Below are positions 9,075 through 16,141 of a DNA stretch of 64,000 bases, one piece after another. Source of the stretch: Pelistega suis (GTDB lineage Bacteria > Pseudomonadota > Gammaproteobacteria > Burkholderiales > Burkholderiaceae_B). The notes below the pieces were generated by a model, which had not been told where the DNA came from, did not search any database, and worked only from the letters and a program-made list of their open reading frames with translations. The DNA lies in the NCBI RefSeq assembly GCF_013133795.1, contig NZ_JABGBN010000001.1, positions 496,001 through 560,000 of the forward strand. The letters run 5' to 3'. The position numbers and the translations under genes are program-made. Position 1 is the stretch's first letter, and every line of letters begins with the position of its first letter.

Positions 9075-9989
9075 ATGATGACAAACGTGGTTACACCAAC
9101 AGAAAATACCGTTGTGGTAAGTTACCCCTCACCACTCAAAGAGTTTATTACCCACTTTATGCGTAATAAGGGTGCGGTTATTGGTTTGGTCTTTTTATCG
9201 GTTATGGTACTGGCAGCGATTTTTGCGCCATATCTTGCCCCGCATAGCCCAATTGAGCAATACCGTGAACATATGTTGCAACCACCGGCTTGGCAAGAGG
9301 GTGGTTCTATGCAATTTATTCTCGGCACAGATGAAGCGGGTCGCGATATTTTATCGAGAATCATTCATGGTGGGCGCTTATCGTTATTTATTGGTATTAG
9401 TGCTGTTATTTTGACTTTAATCCCAGGGATTATTTTAGGTTTACTGGCAGGTTTTTATCCTAAATTCTTAGGTCAAGTTATTATGCGTTTTGCAGATATT
9501 ATGATGGCATTACCGTCAGTATTATTGGCGATTGCGATTATGGCGATTTTAGGTCCTGGTATTCTCAATGCGATGATTGCGATTGCTGTGGTGGGCTTGC
9601 CTGCGTATATTCGTCTGGTACGCGGTTCAGTGATGACGGAGTTGAGCAAGGACTATGTGGTGGCTTCGCGTGTATCGGGGGCTGGTATTTGGCGTTTGAT
9701 GTTTATAGCAGTATTACCTAACTGTATGGCGCCTATTATTGTACAAGCAACATTAGGATTTTCATCAGCAATTCTTGATATTGCTGCCTTAGGTTTTCTC
9801 GGGTTAGGCGTGCAACCTCCTGCTCCAGAGTGGGGTACGATGCTAGCGACAGCGCGTGAATATATTACTCGTGCTTGGTGGGTAGTGACATTCCCTGGTT
9901 TGACCATTTTATTGACGGTGTTAGCGATTAACTTGATGGGTGATGGGTTGCGTGACGCGCTTGATCCAAAACTTAAACAAGCAGCATAG
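9075..9989 (+). CDS. dppC: Dipeptide ABC transporter, permease subunit 2
   Basis: Second inner-membrane permease (304 residues). The N-terminal cytoplasmic segment and first helix ([20 protein letters not shown]) fit the OppC_N region. The motif [20 protein letters not shown] is a hallmark of DppC/OppC. The coupling loop is [19 protein letters not shown]. An AAGGAAG ribosome site precedes the ATG. It pairs with DppB to form the translocation channel. Confidence 0.93.
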   Translation: MMTNVVTPTENTVVVSYPSPLKEFITHFMRNKGAVIGLVFLSVMVLAAIFAPYLAPHSPIEQYREHMLQPPAWQEGGSMQFILGTDEAGRDILSRIIHGGRLSLFIGISAVILTLIPGIILGLLAGFYPKFLGQVIMRFADIMMALPSVLLAIAIMAILGPGILNAMIAIAVVGLPAYIRLVRGSVMTELSKDYVVASRVSGAGIWRLMFIAVLPNCMAPIIVQATLGFSSAILDIAALGFLGLGVQPPAPEWGTMLATAREYITRAWWVVTFPGLTILLTVLAINLMGDGLRDALDPKLKQAA

Positions 9990-9999
9990 AGGTAATGGA

Positions 10000-10980
10000 A
10001 TGAGTTTATTAGAAATTGAAAATCTATCCGTACGTTTTGGTACAGAAGAAAAGCCTTTCTATGCCGTCGATCGTTTAAGTGTCAAGGTCGAAAAAGGGGA
10101 GATTTTAGGGATTGTAGGTGAGTCTGGTTCTGGTAAGTCTGTCACCATGATGGCTTTGATGGGTTTATTAGCTGGTCAAGGTAAAATCACCGCAGATAAA
10201 TTGATGTTTGACGGTAAAGATATGTTGAATATCTCACCTAAAGAACGCCGTAAAATTATCGGTAAAGATATATCGATGATTTTTCAAGACCCTATGACAG
10301 CTCTCAATCCGAGCTTTACGGTAGGTTTCCAAATTGAAGAAGTATTAAAGCTTCATATTGGTTTAAAGGGTAAAGCACTTCGCGAACGGGCTATTGAATT
10401 GATGAAGATTGTAGAGATTCCAGAGCCAGAGTCACGCTTAAATGCTTATCCTCATCAATTATCAGGCGGTATGAGTCAGCGTGTTGCGATTGCGATGGCG
10501 ATTGCTTGTGAGCCTAAATTACTGATTGCGGATGAACCAACAACTGCATTGGATGTGACGATTCAGGCACAAATTATGGATTTATTAGTCAATCTCCAAA
10601 AAGAAAAGAATATGGCTTTAATCATGATTACGCATGATTTAGCGGTGGTGACTGAGGTAGCTCATAAGGTTTGTGTGATGTATGCAGGTCAAGAAATTGA
10701 GCTGGGTAAGATTCCAGAAATTTTCTATCATCCAGCGCATCCTTACACTGAGGCATTACTATCGTCTATTCCAGAATCAAGCCATGGTGAGGCAAGGCTG
10801 CGAACTTTACCAGGCATTGTACCGGGGCAATATGATCGCCCTAAAGGATGCTTATTATCTCCGCGTTGTCCTTATGTTGAGGATAGCTGTCGTCAGGGGC
10901 GTATTGAGTTAGATCATTATCAAGATCGTTCGGTACGTTGTTTAAAACCATTAATTGCGTTGGAGAAAGCACATGGCTAA
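10000..10980 (+). CDS. dppD: Dipeptide ABC transporter, ATP-binding subunit D
   Basis: ATPase of the peptide importer, 326 residues. Walker A is GESGSGKS, the ABC signature is LSGGMSQR, and Walker B is [12 protein letters not shown]. The C-terminal oligopeptide-transport extension carries a cysteine cluster ([15 protein letters not shown]) that in this family can bind an Fe-S cluster. The ATG at 10000 follows GAGGTAATGGA and gives the normal start [13 protein letters not shown]. The last eight bases overlap dppF. Confidence 0.93.
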   Translation: MSLLEIENLSVRFGTEEKPFYAVDRLSVKVEKGEILGIVGESGSGKSVTMMALMGLLAGQGKITADKLMFDGKDMLNISPKERRKIIGKDISMIFQDPMTALNPSFTVGFQIEEVLKLHIGLKGKALRERAIELMKIVEIPEPESRLNAYPHQLSGGMSQRVAIAMAIACEPKLLIADEPTTALDVTIQAQIMDLLVNLQKEKNMALIMITHDLAVVTEVAHKVCVMYAGQEIELGKIPEIFYHPAHPYTEALLSSIPESSHGEARLRTLPGIVPGQYDRPKGCLLSPRCPYVEDSCRQGRIELDHYQDRSVRCLKPLIALEKAHG

Positions 10981-11944
10981 AGTATTGAGTGTGCGTGATT
11001 TAGCGCGTCACTATGATGTATCAAGAGGTTTTTTAAAACCTAAAGCAACTGTAAAAGCCTTAAACGGTATTACGTTTGAGTTAGAAGAAGGTAAAACATT
11101 AGCAATTGTAGGTGAGTCAGGGTCTGGTAAATCTACGTTGGCACGCCAATTGACCTTAATCGAAGAGCCTAGTGCTGGTAAAGTATTTTTAGGTGGTGTA
11201 GAGGTTAATCACAAAGATAAAGCGCAGATTAAATCTTTGCGTAGTAAAGTGCAAATGGTATTCCAAAACCCTTATGGTTCTTTAAATCCACGCCGTAAGA
11301 TTGGTGATCAATTATCAGAGCCGCTGGTGATTAATACCAAATTAAGTGCTGCTGAACGTAAGCAAAAAGTCGATGAAATGATGAAAATCGTTGGCTTGCG
11401 TCCAGAGCATTATTATCGTTATCCACATATGTTCTCAGGTGGTCAGCGTCAGCGTATTGCTATTGCGCGTGCGATGATTTTAAACCCAGAAATTGTCATT
11501 GCTGATGAACCAACCTCTGCGCTAGACGTATCGATTCAGGCACAAGTATTGAACTTGTTCATGGATTTACAAGATAAGTTAAAAACAGCTTATGTCTTTA
11601 TTTCGCATAACTTGGCAGTGGTAGAGCATGTGGCAGATGATGTCTTGGTCATGTATTTGGGTAAAGCGGTAGAGCTGAGTGAAAAATCTAAACTCTACGA
11701 GAAACCCTTACATCCTTATACACAAGCTTTATTGTCGGCGACACCGTCTATTCGACCAGAAGAAAAACGTTTTAAAACGATTAAGATTAAAGGTGAGTTG
11801 CCTTCACCTATTAATCCTCCTCCAGGATGTTCGTTCCATAAACGTTGTCCTCATGCAGTAGAGCGTTGCTCTAAGGAAGAGCCATTATTACGTGAGGTGG
11901 ATGGTCGTCAAGTGGCGTGTCACTTGGCTGAGCAGTTTGTGTAA
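10973..11944 (+). CDS. dppF: Dipeptide ABC transporter, ATP-binding subunit F
   Basis: Second ATPase subunit, 323 residues. Walker A is GESGSGKST, the signature is FSGGQRQR, and Walker B is [12 protein letters not shown]. The C-terminal cysteine cluster is [20 protein letters not shown]. The ATG at 10973 sits after GGAGAAAG, overlaps the dppD stop and gives the family start [14 protein letters not shown]. No strong terminator follows; the next gene is 468 bp away beyond a repeat region. Confidence 0.93.
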   Translation: MAKVLSVRDLARHYDVSRGFLKPKATVKALNGITFELEEGKTLAIVGESGSGKSTLARQLTLIEEPSAGKVFLGGVEVNHKDKAQIKSLRSKVQMVFQNPYGSLNPRRKIGDQLSEPLVINTKLSAAERKQKVDEMMKIVGLRPEHYYRYPHMFSGGQRQRIAIARAMILNPEIVIADEPTSALDVSIQAQVLNLFMDLQDKLKTAYVFISHNLAVVEHVADDVLVMYLGKAVELSEKSKLYEKPLHPYTQALLSATPSIRPEEKRFKTIKIKGELPSPINPPPGCSFHKRCPHAVERCSKEEPLLREVDGRQVACHLAEQFV

Positions 11945-11961
11945 GCGATTAATCGTCTTTG

Positions 11962-12300
11962 TAGCAGAACTTGAGTATTGATAACAGACCACACTGCAGA
12001 CAGTTCACTCTTGCTATGTATTGTCCTCACTACAGAACTTGCGTATTCGCTCGGACAGGCAAAGTGCTTCGCTATCGCTCGCCGTTTGCAAACTCGCTCG
12101 GTACATCAAGTTCTCTTCGTGAGGACTGCCATTAGCTAGCACTGTCATCCAAGCCAGTCTGCCGGAGAGCATAACCGCTTGTTAGCATGTTTACCCAAGT
12201 ACTCAAGGTTTGCGGAGACATTTCGATGCACAAAGTGAGTTAGGCGAGCGCCAGCGAGGCTCTGTTCGAGCGACTGCGCGGAACGTGTAGCGAACCTGAT
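11962..12300 (+). repeat. Diverged, mosaic copy of a dispersed repeat (copy A)
   Basis: This interval between dppF and the S4-domain gene holds no intact gene. Two blocks match the tandem repeat at 42 kb in inverted orientation: 11989-12015 (beginning CCACACTGCAGACAG) and 12196-12296 (beginning CAAGTACTCAAGG). By eye, the second differs from the 42-kb copies at about six of 101 positions. The middle is replaced by unrelated sequence containing a nested inverted repeat (12023-12126). A short direct repeat, AGAACTTG plus GTATT, occurs at 11966-11979 and 12034-12047. The family is rich in GCGAG/CTCGC words. Confidence 0.8.
12023..12126. repeat. Nested inverted repeat inside copy A
   Basis: The outer arms GTCCTCAC (12023-12030) and GTGAGGAC (12119-12126) and the inner arms AGAACTTG (12034-12041) and CAAGTTCT (12107-12114) define a 104-bp element with about 19-bp imperfect terminal inverted repeats. 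It occupies the part of copy A that does not match the 42-kb units. It resembles a small palindromic insert (MITE-like) or a long RNA hairpin. No target duplication was identified. Confidence 0.55.
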
Positions 12301-12412
12301 GATTAAGTTAGCAATTAATGACAAGCGACTGACAAAACCTGTAAGCAGATTGATTTATATACAGTGTTTATCTTTCGCGTGTACAATAGTTCTTTGAATT
12401 AAAGGAACAACT

Positions 12413-12637
12413 ATGTCCACACAAACTGTAAAATTTTCCCTAGGACACCATGAATTCATCGCCTTATGTGATTTATTAAAACTCACTGGCGTGGTGGATA
12501 GTGGTGGCCAAGCGAAGGTTCTCATCAACGAAGGCTATGTTTTGCGTAATGGCGAAGTCGAAACGCGCAAAACCGCCAAAATCCGAGCCGATGAGCAAAT
12601 TGAGCTGGATGGAATACTTATTCAGGTAAGTGCATAA
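12413..12637 (+). CDS. S4-domain RNA-binding protein (YbcJ-like)
   Basis: Small single-domain protein of 74 residues. Most of its length is an S4 fold: FIALCDLLKLTGVVDSGGQAKVLINEG followed by VLRNGEVETRKTAKI. This matches the YbcJ/RlbA family of stand-alone S4 proteins, which bind structured RNA; the target is unknown. AAAGGAAC precedes the ATG. Its stop codon overlaps the next ATG by one base (TAATG), so the pair is translationally coupled. Confidence 0.85.
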   Translation: MSTQTVKFSLGHHEFIALCDLLKLTGVVDSGGQAKVLINEGYVLRNGEVETRKTAKIRADEQIELDGILIQVSA

Positions 12638-12846
12638 TGGGTGACGACGATAAGAAACCGATTTTTTCCAGTATGACTGAAGAGTTACAACCACCCAAAT
12701 ATCCAGAGAGCTGGGAGTGCTGTGGTAGTGATTGTGGCGATGCTTGCGTCTATACGATTTATGCGAGAGAAAAAGAGGAATACGATCGTCAAGTGAAATT
12801 ATTAAAAAATCTTTTTGATGGAGATACAGATAATGCGAGCGATTGA
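12637..12846 (+). CDS. Small oxidoreductase-like domain protein
   Basis: A 69-residue cysteine-containing protein. The core PKYPESWECCGSDCGDACVY followed by YAREKEEYDRQ matches the oxidoreductase-like N-terminal domain family (PF09791 by recollection), which has a CC-x3-C-x3-C cysteine arrangement. The function is not established; the cysteines suggest metal or redox chemistry. It overlaps the end of the S4 gene by one base and the start of the downstream quinone oxidoreductase by 14 bases. The operon context (RNA-binding protein, oxidoreductase) does not fix its role. Confidence 0.75.
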   Translation: MGDDDKKPIFSSMTEELQPPKYPESWECCGSDCGDACVYTIYAREKEEYDRQVKLLKNLFDGDTDNASD

Positions 12847-13810
12847 AATTAGCCAACCGGGAGGTCCAGAAGTATTGACGATTGTGGAGCGTGAAATACC
12901 TGTTCCCAAAGCAGGGGAAGTACTGATTAAAGTAAAAGCAGCTGGCATCAATCGTCCTGATGTTTTTCAACGACAAGGCTCTTATCCTCCACCAGCAGGT
13001 GCTTCTGATTTGCCAGGGCTTGAAGTAGCGGGTGAAATTGTAGCAGGCGATGTAAGTGGTACAGATTTCAAAATTGGTGATCAGGTATGTGCCTTAACGC
13101 CTGGTGGTGGTTATGCAGAGTATTGCATCGCTCCAGCTGGTAATTGTTTACCTATTCCGACAGGCTTATCTTTGGTAGAGGCAGCGACTTTACCAGAAAC
13201 TTATTTTACAGTTTGGACCAATGTGTTTGATCGAGGCAGTTTAAAAGGAGATGAAACATTATTAGTTCATGGTGGAGCTTCTGGTATTGGTACCACAGCA
13301 ATTTTGTTGGCTCGTGCATTTGGTCATAAAGTTTTTGCGACGGTGGGCTCGGATGACCGTGTATCAGCGGTAGAGGCGTTAGGAGCCACAAAAGGCATTA
13401 ATTATAAAACCCAAGATTTTGTTCAAGAAATCAAAGCATTAACAGATGGCAAGGGCGTGGATGTGATTTTAGATATGGTTGCGGGCGATTATATTAACCG
13501 CAATCTAGAGTCTTTAGCTGATGATGGTAGAGCAGTTATTATTGCTCAGTTGGGTGGTAGTAGAGCTACGATTAATAGCGGTATGCTAATGCGTCGTCGT
13601 TTGACGATTACAGGATCGACTTTACGCCCTCGTTCGACAGAGTTTAAAACAGAAATTGCTCGTAATTTAGAACAAAAGGTTTGGCCTTTATTCGCTGAAG
13701 GTAAGTTAAAACCTGTGGTGTATGCACAATTTCCGTTTGAGGAAGTACAAAAAGCCCATGCGATGATGGACGCGGGTGAGCAAATCGGTAAGATTGTTTT
13801 AACGTTTTAA
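12833..13810 (+). CDS. NAD(P)H:quinone oxidoreductase (zinc-free MDR family, PIG3-like)
   Basis: Medium-chain reductase of 325 residues. Landmarks are AAGINRPDVFQRQGSYPPPAG, the dinucleotide-binding segment VHGGASGIGTTAILLARAFG and VDVILDMVAGDYINRN. Catalytic-zinc cysteines are absent, as expected for quinone oxidoreductases. I chose the ATG at 12833 (MRAIEISQPGGPEVL), preceded by GGAGATA; an earlier in-frame ATG at 12815 lies inside the preceding gene and lacks a site. A gene of this family next to tpiA-secG is common in Burkholderiales. Confidence 0.9.
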   Translation: MRAIEISQPGGPEVLTIVEREIPVPKAGEVLIKVKAAGINRPDVFQRQGSYPPPAGASDLPGLEVAGEIVAGDVSGTDFKIGDQVCALTPGGGYAEYCIAPAGNCLPIPTGLSLVEAATLPETYFTVWTNVFDRGSLKGDETLLVHGGASGIGTTAILLARAFGHKVFATVGSDDRVSAVEALGATKGINYKTQDFVQEIKALTDGKGVDVILDMVAGDYINRNLESLADDGRAVIIAQLGGSRATINSGMLMRRRLTITGSTLRPRSTEFKTEIARNLEQKVWPLFAEGKLKPVVYAQFPFEEVQKAHAMMDAGEQIGKIVLTF

Positions 13811-13812
13811 CT

Positions 13813-14343
13813 ATGCAAGGTGATGTTCAACAATCGCTGACTATTCGTCCTGCTCAAGAGGGGGATGTGGCGGCGATTTGTGCTTTACAAAAGCAGTGTT
13901 ATAGTGAAGCCTTTCATGAAAATGAAATAGCCTTTCTATCCAAAATAAATGGGGCTAAAGGGCTTTGTTGGGTGGCTGAGAATCAAGGTCAGTTATTGGC
14001 TTATCTTATGAGCGTGCCTGTTAAAACACCCTATATTCCTTGCTTAAATATGGAAAACTATCAGCAGCCAGACGGAGCGGATATGCTGTATTTACATGAT
14101 ATGGCTATTGTTCCACACGCAAGGGGGCTAGGATTAAAGCGTCGTTTACTCGATAAAGTATTGGCACATGCTCAACAAGCGCATTTTCGACAAGCGATAT
14201 TAATTGCAGTCCAAAATTCTGTGCCTATTTGGGAAAAAGAAGGGTTTAGTATCGTAGACGCGAGTGTCTTAGAGTTAGCGGAGGTGCTGCAAAGTTATGG
14301 TTCTGATGCTAAGTTAATGTCAAAGACTTTATTCTCCATATAA
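13813..14343 (+). CDS. GNAT family N-acetyltransferase
   Basis: A 176-residue acetyltransferase of unknown substrate. The start LTIRPAQEGDVAAICALQKQ and the acetyl-CoA-binding motif A (MAIVPHARGLGLKRRLLDKV) show the GNAT fold, followed by ILIAVQNSVPIWEKEGF. It lies two bases after the quinone oxidoreductase, so it is co-transcribed and perhaps translationally coupled. The ribosome site is poor. The target could be a protein N-terminus or a small metabolite. Confidence 0.82.
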   Translation: MQGDVQQSLTIRPAQEGDVAAICALQKQCYSEAFHENEIAFLSKINGAKGLCWVAENQGQLLAYLMSVPVKTPYIPCLNMENYQQPDGADMLYLHDMAIVPHARGLGLKRRLLDKVLAHAQQAHFRQAILIAVQNSVPIWEKEGFSIVDASVLELAEVLQSYGSDAKLMSKTLFSI

Positions 14344-14375
14344 GTTGTTTAAAAATACCAACATAATCAAATCTA

Positions 14376-14405
14376 ATGACAAATTTCGTATATTCATTTT
14401 ATAAT
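14376..14405 (+). promoter_or_regulatory. Predicted sigma-70 promoter for tpiA
   Basis: ATGACA (14376-14381), an 18-bp spacer and a perfect TATAAT (14400-14405) lie 40 bp before the tpiA start. The match to consensus is among the best in the window. Confidence 0.6.
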
Positions 14406-14445
14406 AGTTGGTTAAATTTTAATTGGCTACAAGGGCGATAAATTT

Positions 14446-15192
14446 ATGCGCACACGTTTAGTAATGGGTAATTGGAAGATGAATGGCGATTTGCAAGCAA
14501 ATCAAGCCTTATTGTCGACTATTGTCCGTACAGTACAGGCGGAACCATCTATTTATCAAAAAGGTCAAATTGTTGTCTGTCCACCATTTCCTTATCTTGC
14601 TCAGGCGGCTCAGTCATTGGTAGATTCTTCCGTTGAGCTGGGTGCACAGGATGTGAGTGTTGCAACTTCTGGTGCTTATACAGGAGAAGTCTCTGCTAGT
14701 ATGCTTAAAGACTTTGCTTGCCAATGGGTGATTGTAGGTCACTCAGAGCGTCGAGCTTATCATGGTGAGTCTAGTGAAGTTGTAGCTGAAAAAGCAAAGG
14801 TAGCGATGACTAACGGTCTAACGCCTGTGGTTTGTGTGGGCGAGTCATTATCTGAGCGTGAGGCTGGGCGTACTTTAGCGATTATTGATGAGCAATTGAA
14901 ACCAGTACTTGCTTTAGGAAGTGCTGTTTTGGCAAAATTGGTGATTGCTTATGAGCCTGTATGGGCGATTGGCACAGGTTTGACAGCAACGCCAGAGCAA
15001 GCGCAAGAGGTTCATGCTTTTATTCGTGGGCAATTGACGGCAGCTGGTGTGGGTCATGTACAGATTTTATATGGCGGTAGTGTAAAAGCGAATAATGCAA
15101 AAAGTCTATTTGCAATGCCTGATATTGATGGGGCGTTGGTGGGTGGTGCTGCATTAAATGCAGAAGAGTTTTTAGCGATTGCCGCTGCTTAA
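14446..15192 (+). CDS. tpiA: Triosephosphate isomerase
   Basis: Glycolytic TIM-barrel enzyme interconverting dihydroxyacetone phosphate and glyceraldehyde 3-phosphate. The 248 residues match the family length. The catalytic set is complete: K11 in GNWKMN, H99 in VIVGHSERR and E170 in AYEPVWAIGTG. The phosphate-binding GGSVKANN and GALVGGAAL lie near the C-terminus. It is followed 20 bp later by secG, a conserved pairing in Betaproteobacteria. Confidence 0.98.
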   Translation: MRTRLVMGNWKMNGDLQANQALLSTIVRTVQAEPSIYQKGQIVVCPPFPYLAQAAQSLVDSSVELGAQDVSVATSGAYTGEVSASMLKDFACQWVIVGHSERRAYHGESSEVVAEKAKVAMTNGLTPVVCVGESLSEREAGRTLAIIDEQLKPVLALGSAVLAKLVIAYEPVWAIGTGLTATPEQAQEVHAFIRGQLTAAGVGHVQILYGGSVKANNAKSLFAMPDIDGALVGGAALNAEEFLAIAAA

Positions 15193-15212
15193 TATTTTTA
15201 TTCGGAGTTTTT

Positions 15213-15680
15213 ATGTCGGCGTATTTATTTCCTTTATTGATTGCTTTGCAAGTTATTTCTGCATTGACAATCATTGGTTTGGTGCTTTTACAACAAGGTA
15301 AAGGTGCTGATATGGGTTCATCTTTTGGTGGGGGCTCTGCGGGTAGTTTATTTGGTTCTGCGGGTTCAGCGAATTTCTTTTCTCGCATGACAAAATGGGC
15401 TGCGATTGTATTTTTTGCGTGTACATTAGGTCTTGCATTTGTAGGTGCAGATGCGTATCGTCAGGCAGCACCAACTGAGAGTGGTAGTGTGATGGAGGGC
15501 TTTGCGCCAGTACCTACTGCGCCAGCAACAGCGCCGACAACAAGTACGGCACCGGCAGCTGATGCTTCGGTTCCAAGTGCGCCTGTTGTTGCGCCGACAA
15601 CACCTGCGGTAGAACCAGCGCCTGCTGTTGATGCAACGCCTACGACTCCTGCAGCAGAAACAAAACCTGCGGCACAATAA
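15213..15680 (+). CDS. secG: Preprotein translocase subunit SecG
   Basis: Small membrane subunit of the SecYEG protein-export channel, 155 residues. Two helices are visible (about residues 4-23 and 55-76). Between them is the conserved QQGKGADMGSSFGGGSAGSLFG. After residue 93 it has a long Pro/Ala/Thr-rich tail (many APTTP and PAV units) of roughly 60 residues, longer than the minimal family member and probably disordered. A GGAG ribosome site precedes the ATG. It lies between tpiA and tRNA-Leu. Confidence 0.95.
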   Translation: MSAYLFPLLIALQVISALTIIGLVLLQQGKGADMGSSFGGGSAGSLFGSAGSANFFSRMTKWAAIVFFACTLGLAFVGADAYRQAAPTESGSVMEGFAPVPTAPATAPTTSTAPAADASVPSAPVVAPTTPAVEPAPAVDATPTTPAAETKPAAQ

Positions 15681-15708
15681 TTCACTATACTTTTTTTAAA
15701 AGGTAAGC

Positions 15709-15714
15709 TATAAT
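15709..15714 (+). promoter_or_regulatory. -10 element upstream of tRNA-Leu
   Basis: A perfect TATAAT sits ten bases before the tRNA, in the short gap after secG. A clear -35 hexamer was not found. It suggests that the tRNA can be transcribed from its own promoter. Confidence 0.4.
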
Positions 15715-15723
15715 TCTTTTTTT

Positions 15724-15808
15724 GCTCACGTGGTGGAATTGGTAGACACGCTATCTTGAGGGGGTAGTGGCGAGAGCTGTGCGAGTTCGAGTCTCGCCGT
15801 GAGCACCA
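15724..15808 (+). tRNA. tRNA-Leu (anticodon GAG)
   Basis: An 85-nt class II tRNA including an encoded CCA. The acceptor stem GCTCACG (15724-15730) pairs with CGTGAGC (15798-15804). The anticodon loop TTGAGGG is closed by CTATC/GGTAG, putting anticodon GAG at 15758-15760, which reads CUC and CUU. The T arm is GCGAG-TTCGAGT-CTCGC, and a long variable arm fits leucine. In many Burkholderiales this tRNA lies between secG and nuoA. Confidence 0.96.
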
Positions 15809-15845
15809 TCAAAATCCTTAAAATCCCTTAAAAATCATAGAAATA

Positions 15846-15874
15846 AAAATTCCCTTTATAGAAAAGGGAATTTT
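15846..15874 (-). terminator. Hairpin with T tract in the minus direction
   Basis: A perfect 12-bp stem AAAATTCCCTTT / AAAGGGAATTTT encloses a 5-nt loop. Read on the minus strand it ends in TTTTTATTT, so it would stop transcripts coming from the S15-hydrolase side. It may also act on the tRNA transcript. Confidence 0.55.
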
Positions 15875-15893
15875 GAGGGAAGTATGTATTTAT

Positions 15894-16064
15894 TCAGTCC
15901 TGAACTTGGGATTCTAACACAACATTTCCCCATCCCTGAGATACCCTTAATCTTTCCACTAGTCGGTCAGCATCTGCTGCCACCGCTTGATATCTTCTAA
16001 GCGCTTCTTCGAGTACGATCCCACCTTTTGAAGGGGCGACATCAATTCCTCTGGTGGATGGGGT
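15894..16064 (-). pseudogene. Coding-like remnant beside tRNA-Leu
   Basis: On the minus strand an open stretch of about 57 codons ends at 15894. It reads roughly RGIDVAPSKGGIVLEEAL, then RRYQAVAADADRLVERLRVS, then QGWGNVVLE. The amphipathic, alanine- and charge-rich helix looks like real protein sequence, faintly like the C-terminus of phage spanin (Rz-type) proteins, but I cannot confirm a family. Upstream the frame runs into the terminator at 16078-16115, so an intact start is doubtful. A leftover of an integrated element next to the tRNA is plausible. Confidence 0.3.
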
Positions 16065-16077
16065 AACGCAAGCAATA

Positions 16078-16115
16078 AAAAGACCAGCCACATTTGTTTT
16101 ATGGGCTGGTCTTTT
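16078..16115 (-). terminator. Terminator of the S15-hydrolase transcript
   Basis: A perfect 12-bp stem AAAAGACCAGCC (16078-16089) / GGCTGGTCTTTT (16104-16115) with a 14-nt loop has T-rich tails on both strands. It lies just beyond the stop of the minus-strand hydrolase gene. Confidence 0.75.
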
Positions 16116-16141
16116 GTTTTTAAGCACGGAATAGTACTTAA

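Noticed and set aside
12476-12976. A 166-codon minus-strand open frame opposite the S4-domain and oxidoreductase-like genes
   Set aside because: The opposite strand holds three recognisable overlapping genes with ribosome sites. This translation shows no domain and is a shadow.
15426-15685. Minus-strand open frames opposite the secG tail
   Set aside because: Their alanine/valine/glycine- or arginine/cysteine-rich translations are by-products of the repetitive Pro/Ala/Thr codons of secG.
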